The position numbers and the translations under genes were made by a program. Source: Bacillota bacterium (GTDB lineage: Bacteria; Bacillota; TC1). From it: 52,928 nt of DNA. Below the pieces are notes generated by a model. It saw only the letters and a program-made list of their open reading frames with translations, had not been told where the DNA came from and made no database searches. The stretch's first letter is position 1. The number at the start of each line of letters is the position of its first letter. Of the stretch, positions 46,087 through 52,928 are shown in pieces. Location of the stretch: assembly GCA_028683955.1 (NCBI GenBank), contig JAQUGR010000009.1, forward strand, positions 1 to 52,928, given 5' to 3'.

Positions 46087-46109
46087 TGTTATAATTTTAA
46101 CTGTATAAT
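46087..46109 (+). promoter_or_regulatory. Candidate promoter(s) for ybaB-recR
   Basis: Two -10-like boxes: TGTTATAAT (extended, TATAAT 46090-46095) and TATAAT (46104-46109), 35 and 21 nt before the ybaB ATG. Neither has a good -35; the first would place it inside the spoVG terminator. Confidence 0.45.
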
Positions 46110-46129
46110 TGAGTAGGAGCGTGAATAAA

Positions 46130-46444
46130 ATGGGTTTTGGCAATATGCAAAAAATAATGCAACAAGCAAAAAAAATGCAACAGGATATGTTGAAAAAACA
46201 AGAAGAGTTAAAAGAAAAGACCATAGAAGTGACAAGTGGTGGTGGTGCTGTTAAAATTGTAATAGCATTAGATTTATCGGTTAAATCAATAAATATAGAT
46301 AAGGATGTTGTCGATCCTGATGATGTAGAAATGTTAGAAAATCTTGTGTTAGCAGCAATGAGAGAAAGCATAGAAACCGCAAAAGGTATGCAAGAAAAAG
46401 AAATGGGTACTGTTACTGGAGGCTTAGGTCTCCCAGGTATGTAG
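46130..46444 (+). CDS. YbaB/EbfC family nucleoid-associated protein
   Basis: 104 residues from ATG 46130 (MGFGNMQKIMQQAKKMQQDM). The open frame extends to 46109, but GGAG at 46116-46119 suits ATG 46130. The VTSGGGAVKIVIALDLSVKSI core and a glycine-rich C terminus GTVTGGLGLPGM are typical. These small dimers bind DNA without strict specificity. It lies 7 nt before recR, the usual pairing, but dnaX, which normally precedes it, is absent. Confidence 0.95.
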   Translation: MGFGNMQKIMQQAKKMQQDMLKKQEELKEKTIEVTSGGGAVKIVIALDLSVKSINIDKDVVDPDDVEMLENLVLAAMRESIETAKGMQEKEMGTVTGGLGLPGM

Positions 46445-46451
46445 GTTAAAG

Positions 46452-47051
46452 ATGATAGGACATATTAAACCTTTAATAAATCTTATTGGAGAACTTAAAA
46501 GATTGCCGGGTATTGGACCTAGAAGTGCTGAGAGAATTGCTTATTCTATTTTAGATATGGATGAAGATGCAGTAGCTAGTATAGGTAAGGCTTTAATGGA
46601 TGCAAAATTAAATATTAAACGTTGTCCAGTATGCTTTAGTATTACTGATGAAATACCATGTAGAATTTGTAAGGATCAATTAAGGGATAAGAGTGTTATT
46701 TGCATAGTTGAAAATGCTAAAGATGTTATCGCTCTTGAAAAAGCTGGTAACTACAAAGGCTTTTATCATGTTTTAGAAGGTTCTTTGTCCCCCGGTAGAA
46801 ATATAGGGCCAGACAATTTGCGGATTAAGGAACTGTTAGAACGTTTAGATAAAGGCGAATTTGTAGAGGTTATAATTGCGCTAAACCCAAATGTAGAGGG
46901 TGAGGCAACAGCTATGTATTTAAATAGATTATTAAAGCCATTTTCTATGAAAGTGACTAGGATTGCCCATGGATTACCTATTGGTGGAGAATTAGAGTTT
47001 GCTGATGAAATGACTTTGATGTATGCGTTTGAAGATAGAAAAGAACTTTAA
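46452..47051 (+). CDS. recR: Recombination mediator RecR
   Basis: 199 residues. The helix-hairpin-helix LPGIGPRSAERIAY, the zinc finger CPVC to CRIC, and the Toprim domain beginning ICIVENAKDVIALEKAGNYKGFYHVLEG with GPDNLRIKELLERL are all present. With RecO and RecF it loads RecA at gaps in DNA repair. Downstream icd is 10 nt away. Confidence 0.96.
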   Translation: MIGHIKPLINLIGELKRLPGIGPRSAERIAYSILDMDEDAVASIGKALMDAKLNIKRCPVCFSITDEIPCRICKDQLRDKSVICIVENAKDVIALEKAGNYKGFYHVLEGSLSPGRNIGPDNLRIKELLERLDKGEFVEVIIALNPNVEGEATAMYLNRLLKPFSMKVTRIAHGLPIGGELEFADEMTLMYAFEDRKEL

Positions 47052-47061
47052 GGAGTGAAGT

Positions 47062-48264
47062 ATGAATAAAATCAAAATGATAAACCCAATAGTTGAAATT
47101 GATGGGGATGAAATGACTAGAGTAATCTGGGCAGGTATAAAAGAAGAATTATTAAAGCCTTTTATAGAGTTAAACACAGAATACTATGATTTAGGTTTGA
47201 AAAATAGAGATTTAACTAATGATCAAGTTACAATAGACTCAGCATTTGCCACAAAAAAACACAAGGTGGCGGTTAAGTGTGCTACAATCACTCCTAATGC
47301 ACAAAGAGTAAAAGAGTATGAACTTAAAGAAATGTGGAAAAGTCCTAATGGGACAATAAGAGCTATACTTGATGGTACAGTGTTTAGAAAGCCGATTGTA
47401 GTTAAAGGTATAAAACCATTTGTTCGCACTTGGAAAAAACCTATTACAATAGCTCGTCATGCTTACGGAGATATTTATAAAGATGTTGAATTGATTGCGA
47501 ATGGTCCTGGAGAAGCATTCTTATCATTTCAAAATACAGATGGCAAAGAAGAGAAAGTCATGGTTCACAAGTTTAAAGATAAAGGCGTACTTTTAGGTAT
47601 GCATAATTTAGATTCTTCTATTGAGAGTTTTGCCAGGAGTTGTTTTAATTATGCTCTTGAGGCAAAAGAAGATTTATGGTTTGGTACAAAAGATACAATA
47701 TCTAAAAAGTATGATCACCATTTTAAGGATTTGTTCCAAGAGATATTTGACAATGAATATAAAAGCAAATTTAGTGATGCAGGAATTGAGTATTTTTATA
47801 CTTTAATAGACGACATAGTGGCAAGGATTATACGTTCGCAAGGGGGTATGATCTGGGCATGTAAAAATTATGATGGTGATGTTATGAGCGATATGGTTGC
47901 ATCAGCTTTCGGAAGTTTAGCAATGATGACCTCAGTTTTAGTTTCACCAGAAGGATATTATGAATATGAGGCTGCTCATGGTACAGTGACTAAACATTAT
48001 TATCAACATTTAAAAGGCATTAAGACATCTACAAATTCAATGGCAACAATATTTGCTTGGTCAGGTGCTCTTAGAAAAAGAGGACAAATAGATAATAATT
48101 TTGAACTAGTTAATTTTGCGGATAAACTTGAAAAAACAGCTATTGAGACTATAGAAGAAGGTTTGATGACAAAAGATCTTGGCTTAATGTCAACATTAGA
48201 CAATGTTAAAATATTAGATACATTCGAATTTTTAAAAGCAATTAGAAAAAATTTAGAAAAATAA
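47062..48264 (+). CDS. icd: Isocitrate dehydrogenase, NADP-type, eukaryotic-like subfamily
   Basis: 400 residues of the subfamily that includes eukaryotic cytosolic enzymes: [87 protein letters not shown] and [12 protein letters not shown]. It oxidises isocitrate to 2-oxoglutarate with NADP. With the next gene it links pyruvate metabolism and 2-oxoglutarate supply for glutamate. TAAGGAG precedes the ATG. No citrate synthase or aconitase is in view. Confidence 0.95.
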   Translation: MNKIKMINPIVEIDGDEMTRVIWAGIKEELLKPFIELNTEYYDLGLKNRDLTNDQVTIDSAFATKKHKVAVKCATITPNAQRVKEYELKEMWKSPNGTIRAILDGTVFRKPIVVKGIKPFVRTWKKPITIARHAYGDIYKDVELIANGPGEAFLSFQNTDGKEEKVMVHKFKDKGVLLGMHNLDSSIESFARSCFNYALEAKEDLWFGTKDTISKKYDHHFKDLFQEIFDNEYKSKFSDAGIEYFYTLIDDIVARIIRSQGGMIWACKNYDGDVMSDMVASAFGSLAMMTSVLVSPEGYYEYEAAHGTVTKHYYQHLKGIKTSTNSMATIFAWSGALRKRGQIDNNFELVNFADKLEKTAIETIEEGLMTKDLGLMSTLDNVKILDTFEFLKAIRKNLEK

Positions 48265-48354
48265 TAATTATATAAGTTTTAGAGGATTTAAGAGGGTATG
48301 ATTACTAAGGGTTATTAAAACAATTCGACAAGTATGTCGTACAGGAGGAAAAAA

Positions 48355-51300
48355 ATGGGGAAAATTAAAATTACAACAGATGGAAACGGTGCTGCGGCAC
48401 ATGTAGCGTATCATTATACAGATGTAGCGGCTATTTATCCAATAACTCCATCATCAAACATGGCTGAAAATGTAGACGAATGGGCAGCTAAAGGTCGCAA
48501 AAATATTTTTGGACAAGTTGTTAGGGTTACTGAAATGCAATCAGAAGGTGGGGCTGCTGGTGCAGTGCATGGTTCTTTATCAGCGGGTGCATTAACTACA
48601 ACTTTCACAGCATCACAGGGGTTATTACTTATGATTCCTAATATGTATAAGATTGCAGGAGAATTGTTGCCGGCGGTATTTCATGTGACTGCTAGAAGTT
48701 TAGCTACTCATGCTTTATCTATATTTGGTGACCATTCTGATGTGATGGCTTGCAGACAAACAGGATTTGCTATGTTATGTTCAAGTAGTGTACAAGAAGT
48801 TGCAGATCTTTCGATTGTTGCTCATATGGCAGCTATAAAAGGCAGCCTGCCATTTGTTAATTTTTTTGATGGTTTTAGAACCTCTCATGAAATACAAAAA
48901 GTGGAAGTTTTAGAAGAGGAAGATTATAAAAAATTCTTACCAATATATGAGTATAGTAAGTTTAAAGATAGAGGGTTAAATCCTGAAAGTCCAGTTGTTA
49001 AAGGTACAGCTCAAAATCCAGATATATTTTTCCAAAATAGAGAAGCTAGCAACTTATATTATGATAAGTTGCCAGGTATTATAGTTGAATATATGGATAA
49101 AGTATCAGAAGTTACAGGAAGAAAGTATAGTCCTTTTGTTTACTATGGAGATCCTGAAGCTACTGATATTGTAATTGCTATGGGTTCAGTAACTCAAGCT
49201 TTAGAAGAGACTGTAGACTATTTAAATAAACAAGGTAAAAAAACAGGTGTAGTAAAAGTTCATTTATTTAGACCTTTTGTTAAAGAACTTTTATTGAATG
49301 CCATACCTGATACTGTGGAAAGAATAGCGGTTCTTGACAGGACGAAAGAACCTGGAGCTTTAGGTGAACCCTTATATCAAGAGGTTAGATCAATATTTTA
49401 CAGATCAGATAAATGTCCAATAATTATTGGAGGGAGATATGGACTTGGCTCAAAAGATGTTAATCCATCTGCTTTAAAAACAGTTTTTGATAATCTATCA
49501 GGTGAACAAAAAGATGGCTTTACTATAAGTATTGTTGATGATGTTACATTTAAATCATTGGAAGTAAAAGATATGATTCATACTATTCCTGAAAGTACAA
49601 TTAATTGTAAGTTTTGGGGCTTAGGATCTGATGGTACAGTAGGTGCAAATAAATCAGCTGTTAAAATTATAGGGGATAACACAGATCTTTTTGTACAAGC
49701 TTATTTTTCCTATGATAGTAAGAAATCGGGTGGGGTAACAGTATCTGATTTGAGATTTGGCAAAGAACCTATTAAATCAACTTATTTAATTGATTCTGCA
49801 GATTTTATATCATGCTCTCAAAGATCGTATTTAAGACAATATGATATTTTAGATGATATAAAAGAAGGGGGTGTTTTTTTATTAAATACTCCTTGGTCCA
49901 AGGAGGAAGTTGAAAGTAAATTACCTGTTAAAATTAAAAAACAACTTTATGAGAAAAAAGTTAAATTTTATATTATAAATGCTCTTGGCATTGCTGAGGA
50001 TGTTGGTTTGGGTAATAGAACTAATATGATTATGCAAGCAGCATTTTTTAAATTAGCGAAGGTGCTTCCAATTGATGAAGCTATTAGTTTACTAAAAGAG
50101 TCTATTGCTAAAACTTATGTTAAAAAAGGTGAGAGTATTATAAGGATCAATAAAGAAGCAGTAGACATGAGCTTAAATTCTTTAGAAGAAGTACAGGTCT
50201 TAGACAGCTGGAAGGATTTAGTAGCTGTTGAAATTGAAATTTCAAATAATCCTGAATTCATTAAGAATGTTTGTTCTCCTATGAATGCTCAAAAGGGTGA
50301 TAACATTCCTGTAAGTGCATTTATTGGAAGAGAAGATGGGCATTTCCCTTTAGGCACAACTGCTTATGAAAAAAGAGGTATTGCTAATAAAGTTCCTAAA
50401 TGGATAGCTGAAAAGTGTATACAGTGTAATCAATGTTCATTTGTTTGTCCACATGCTGTTATTAGACCTTTCCTATTGGATGAAGAAGAGCGAATTGGAT
50501 TCAAGGGAGTCTTATTAGAGACTAAAGGTAAGGACTTAAGTGGTTTAAAATACAAGATACAAATAAGCCCATTGGATTGTACTGGTTGTGAAAATTGTGT
50601 TAATACTTGTCCAACTGGTGCATTGGAGATGAGTCTTTTAAAAGATGAATTACCTGAACAAGATAACTGGGATTATATGCTTAAAAAAGTTAGTATAAAA
50701 AGTGATAGAGTGGATAAAGATACCGTTAAAGGTAGTCAGTTTTTACAACCTTATTTAGAGTTTTCTGGAGCATGTGCTGGTTGTGGCGAAACACCATATA
50801 TAAAAGTGGCTACTCAGTTGTATGGAGATCAGATGATAATAGCTAATGCAACCGGTTGTTCATCAATCTGGGGTGCTTCTGCTCCATCAACACCATATTG
50901 TACCAATAGCGAAGGGAAAGGTCCTGCTTGGGCAAATTCATTATTTGAAGATAATGCTGAATTCGGTATGGGTATTTTAATGGGTATTAGTCAAAGAAGA
51001 CGTAAAGTTAAACAAATACTGAAAAAATTAAAAGATATGAAAGTTAGTAGAGATACAAAATTTGCAATTGAAAATTGGTTAGAGGGATACAAGGACACTA
51101 AGGAGTCAAGACATGCTTCTAAAAAATTGGAAATAGCTCTTCAGGCAGGCACTTTTGAGCCTGATGAAAAAGTGTTGGTAGATAATATTATAGCTAATGA
51201 TTATCTTTTATCTAAAAAGTCAATCTGGATTGTAGGTGGAGATGGTTGGGCTTATGATATTGGTTTTGGTGGATTAGATCATGTTTTAGCTTCAGGCAAG

Positions 51301-51876
51301 GATGTTAATGTTCTTGTTTTTGATACTGAAATTTATTCTAATACTGGAGGACAAGCTTCCAAGGCTACTCCTTTAGGTGCTACAGCTAAGTTTGCTGCTG
51401 GTGGTAAGGCAATAAGAAAAAAAGATTTAGGATTAATGCAGATGACCTATGGTCATATTTATGTAGCTCAAGTGGCTATTGGAGCAAATAAAAATCATTT
51501 CATGCAGGTTTTACAAGAAGCAGAAAGTTATAAAGGTCCATCTCTTATTATTGCGTATGCTCCTTGTATAAGTCATGGTATAAAAGGTGGAATGGTAGAT
51601 ACTATGAAAAGAGAAAAAGATGCGGTAGAGTCTGGATATTGGCATTTATATCGCTATAATCCGGATCGTAAATTGACTGGTGAAAATCCATTTACTTTAG
51701 ATTCATCTAAACCTACTAAACCTTTTAAAGAATTTTTGGGACATGAAACCAGATATACTTCATTAATAGGGGTGAATAAAATTTTAGCTGAACATCTTTT
51801 TGATGCTGCTGAAAAAAATGCTAAAGCAAAATACCATATGTATAAGTCATTAGCTGATGGCAATTTCCATTTTTAG
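48355..51876 (+). CDS. nifJ: Pyruvate:ferredoxin (flavodoxin) oxidoreductase, single chain
   Basis: 1173 residues from ATG 48355, 5 nt after AGGAGGA; the in-frame start at 48334 is unlikely. The N-terminal region has DVAAIYPITPSSNMAENVDEW and EGGAAGAVHGSLSAGALTTT. A two-[4Fe-4S] ferredoxin domain has CIQCNQCSFVCP (about 688-699) and CTGCENCVNTCP (about 742-753). The TPP domain has CAGCGE (about 807-812) and GGDGWAYDIGFGGLDHVLA, then IYSNTGGQASKATP. It converts pyruvate, CoA and oxidised ferredoxin to acetyl-CoA, CO2 and reduced ferredoxin; it is oxygen-sensitive, indicating an anaerobe. A 90-nt gap with a 5-bp hairpin (48326-48339) precedes it. Confidence 0.97.
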   Translation: MGKIKITTDGNGAAAHVAYHYTDVAAIYPITPSSNMAENVDEWAAKGRKNIFGQVVRVTEMQSEGGAAGAVHGSLSAGALTTTFTASQGLLLMIPNMYKIAGELLPAVFHVTARSLATHALSIFGDHSDVMACRQTGFAMLCSSSVQEVADLSIVAHMAAIKGSLPFVNFFDGFRTSHEIQKVEVLEEEDYKKFLPIYEYSKFKDRGLNPESPVVKGTAQNPDIFFQNREASNLYYDKLPGIIVEYMDKVSEVTGRKYSPFVYYGDPEATDIVIAMGSVTQALEETVDYLNKQGKKTGVVKVHLFRPFVKELLLNAIPDTVERIAVLDRTKEPGALGEPLYQEVRSIFYRSDKCPIIIGGRYGLGSKDVNPSALKTVFDNLSGEQKDGFTISIVDDVTFKSLEVKDMIHTIPESTINCKFWGLGSDGTVGANKSAVKIIGDNTDLFVQAYFSYDSKKSGGVTVSDLRFGKEPIKSTYLIDSADFISCSQRSYLRQYDILDDIKEGGVFLLNTPWSKEEVESKLPVKIKKQLYEKKVKFYIINALGIAEDVGLGNRTNMIMQAAFFKLAKVLPIDEAISLLKESIAKTYVKKGESIIRINKEAVDMSLNSLEEVQVLDSWKDLVAVEIEISNNPEFIKNVCSPMNAQKGDNIPVSAFIGREDGHFPLGTTAYEKRGIANKVPKWIAEKCIQCNQCSFVCPHAVIRPFLLDEEERIGFKGVLLETKGKDLSGLKYKIQISPLDCTGCENCVNTCPTGALEMSLLKDELPEQDNWDYMLKKVSIKSDRVDKDTVKGSQFLQPYLEFSGACAGCGETPYIKVATQLYGDQMIIANATGCSSIWGASAPSTPYCTNSEGKGPAWANSLFEDNAEFGMGILMGISQRRRKVKQILKKLKDMKVSRDTKFAIENWLEGYKDTKESRHASKKLEIALQAGTFEPDEKVLVDNIIANDYLLSKKSIWIVGGDGWAYDIGFGGLDHVLASGKDVNVLVFDTEIYSNTGGQASKATPLGATAKFAAGGKAIRKKDLGLMQMTYGHIYVAQVAIGANKNHFMQVLQEAESYKGPSLIIAYAPCISHGIKGGMVDTMKREKDAVESGYWHLYRYNPDRKLTGENPFTLDSSKPTKPFKEFLGHETRYTSLIGVNKILAEHLFDAAEKNAKAKYHMYKSLADGNFHF

Positions 51877-51884
51877 GAGTTAGT

Positions 51885-52796
51885 ATGAAAAGAAGAAACT
51901 TTATAATGATAATTATTGTTGTATTTTCTATGTTATTGGCAACAGGTTGTGAATTAATTCAAACGCAAGATGAAGGGCCCATTGAAGTGGGCCTTCTTCT
52001 TATGAGCTCCCCTGATGATATGTATTCTGAAGGATATTATGGATATTATGCTTTAAAGGCCTTGGAGACAAAATATGGTGTTGAGATTGCTTATAATGAA
52101 AATGTAAGTAGTGTGGATAATGCAGGTTACCTACTAAATAGTTATGGTAAAAAGGATTTCGATTTAGTAATTGCTGTGGGTAATATGTTTCAAGCGCCGA
52201 TTTTGGATGTAGCTCCATCATATATTAATACTAAGTTTGTATGCATTGGTGGAGATGTTACTGAAGATAATGTTATTGCATGTTCTTTGCCGGTTAATGA
52301 AATTGGGAACATAATGGGCTTAGTTAGTGCAGGCTATAATGAAAACAAAGCTAATAGTATTGCATATGTTCAAGTTGCTGAGGGGAATTCATATTATGAG
52401 GGATTCTTAGACGGGGTGAAGTCGATTAGTAGTCAGACTCCAGTGAAAGAATTTATTTTTAGTAGTGAGGATACTTATTCAGGTTTAATTGAAAAATTCG
52501 AGGGCAATAGTATTGGTTTAGCAAGTATCATGTTTTATTCTCCGAATTTAGAAAAAAGTTTAACTGCGCAAAAATATTTATTTGATACATTAGGCGGAGC
52601 AGAAAATGAGACTGATGTTCCTAGAGTGGTTATTAACTATAATGCTATATTTGATTTAGTTTATCAAAATTATTTGAATAATTCTGATAGTGGAAAAAAT
52701 ATCGAGGTTAGTTTAGATGATAATATTTTGAAAGTCCATGGTATTGAATTGTTGGATAGTATAGTAGTAACAAAGATTCAATCATTGTTACCTTAG
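51885..52796 (+). CDS. BMP/PnrA-like substrate-binding lipoprotein
   Basis: 303 residues. Signal peptide with lipobox LATGC (lipidated Cys at about residue 22), so it is anchored outside the membrane. The body follows the BMP family: EVGLLL start, DLVIAVGNMFQAPILDVAPSYINTKFVCIGG, NEIGNIMGLVSAGY, YVQVAEGNSYYEGFLDGVKS. BMP proteins bind purine nucleosides for ABC uptake. The family's usual early GGxNDKSFN-type segment is replaced by MSSPDDMYSEG, so the ligand may differ, and no permease genes follow within the window. TAGGAG precedes the ATG, 8 nt after nifJ. Confidence 0.82.
   Translation: MKRRNFIMIIIVVFSMLLATGCELIQTQDEGPIEVGLLLMSSPDDMYSEGYYGYYALKALETKYGVEIAYNENVSSVDNAGYLLNSYGKKDFDLVIAVGNMFQAPILDVAPSYINTKFVCIGGDVTEDNVIACSLPVNEIGNIMGLVSAGYNENKANSIAYVQVAEGNSYYEGFLDGVKSISSQTPVKEFIFSSEDTYSGLIEKFEGNSIGLASIMFYSPNLEKSLTAQKYLFDTLGGAENETDVPRVVINYNAIFDLVYQNYLNNSDSGKNIEVSLDDNILKVHGIELLDSIVVTKIQSLLP
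51972..51996 (+). promoter_or_regulatory. Terminator-like hairpin inside the lipoprotein gene
   Basis: GC-rich stem unusual for this region: 51972-51981 pairs with 51988-51996 (nine pairs, one bulged G at 51977, 6-nt loop), followed by a T-rich TTCTTCTTAT. It lies 96 nt after the nifJ stop and in the codons just after the lipobox. It may partly stop transcripts leaving nifJ. Confidence 0.4.
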
Positions 52797-52824
52797 ACCT
52801 GATTAGAATGATGATAAAAGATGC

Positions 52825-52856
52825 AAGAAGAAGTGCTGTGAAGCGCTTCTTTTTTT
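52825..52856 (+). terminator. Intrinsic terminator after the lipoprotein gene
   Basis: Stem AGAAGTGCT (52829-52837) with AGCGCTTCT (52842-52850), one G-U pair, loop GTGA, extendable by weaker pairs to 52825, then a T run to 52856. Confidence 0.88.
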
Positions 52857-52893
52857 ATACAGGAAAATAAATAAAAAATATTAAAAATATGGG

Positions 52894-52922
52894 TTGACCT
52901 GAAAGGTGTGAAATGATACAAT
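52894..52922 (+). promoter_or_regulatory. Strong SigA-type promoter at the right edge
   Basis: -35 TTGACC (52894-52899), 17-bp spacer, extended -10 TGATACAAT with TACAAT at 52917-52922. It is the best promoter match in the window and reads out of it, after the preceding terminator. Confidence 0.8.
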
Positions 52923-52928
52923 ATTTAA

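Noticed and set aside
48326-48339. Operator or Rex-type redox site before nifJ
   Set aside because: The inverted repeat CGACA-AGTA-TGTCG is short and does not match the Rex consensus.
1-52928. tRNA, rRNA, CRISPR array, insertion sequence or prophage
   Set aside because: No cloverleaf-like or rRNA sequence, no regularly spaced repeats and no transposase, integrase or phage gene was seen; the window is dense core genome.

Overview
The window is a low-GC chromosomal segment of an anaerobic, Gram-positive-type bacterium. The best fit is Bacillota of the Clostridia/Tissierellia sort, although a relative such as Erysipelotrichia cannot be excluded from sequence alone. The evidence is AT-rich third codon positions, strong AAGGAGG ribosome binding sites with many TTG/GTG starts, and the tuf-S10-spc-alpha ribosomal order ending in an ECF transporter module. 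A zinc-type adenylate kinase, spoVG, a split transketolase, pyruvate:ferredoxin oxidoreductase and a lipobox lipoprotein fit as well. The genetic code is standard: TGA acts as a stop and prfB carries the classic autoregulatory +1 frameshift.

Layout. 1-15587: the 3' end of tuf, then a continuous block of ribosomal protein genes (rpsJ to rplQ) interleaved with secY, adk, map, a KOW-domain gene that is frameshifted here, infA, rpmJ and rpoA. A strong intrinsic terminator closes the block. 15640-18149: ecfA1-ecfA2-ecfT, the energising module for vitamin and metal uptake, without an S component nearby. 18150-21221: DJ-1/PfpI-like protein, queH, a HAD phosphatase and a DEAD-box-type helicase with a DEGD motif II. 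21199-22065: an RluA-type pseudouridine synthase, the only gene on the minus strand, convergent with the helicase gene. 22178-26150: a YitT-type membrane protein, a uridine-kinase-like protein, endonuclease IV and endonuclease III. 26194-33338: secA, prfB (recoded) and a very large TPR protein of unknown function. 33346-35168: split transketolase with its own promoter.

35185-41024: a cell-envelope cluster of ftsE, ftsX, two coiled-coil M23 endopeptidases, a third short M23 protein and a CtpA-type S41 protease, closed by a terminator. This looks like an FtsEX-controlled peptidoglycan hydrolase system of the CwlO/PcsB kind, with a duplicated hydrolase. 41041-45642: uvrB, an LtaS-like membrane protein whose catalytic residues look substituted, and ispE. 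45688-47051: spoVG with its own promoter and terminator, then ybaB and recR. 47062-52856: a eukaryotic-type NADP isocitrate dehydrogenase, the large single-chain pyruvate:ferredoxin oxidoreductase and a BMP/PnrA-like lipoprotein, closed by a terminator. A very good SigA-type promoter at the right edge points to a gene beyond the window.

I found no tRNA, rRNA, CRISPR array, insertion sequence or prophage. No gene-free stretch exceeds 300 bases. Most of the window is conserved core genome. The most noteworthy items are the broken KOW gene, the FtsEX/triple-M23 cluster, the apparent LtaS pseudoenzyme, the orphan 1184-residue TPR protein, and a terminator-like hairpin inside the 5' end of the lipoprotein gene after nifJ.
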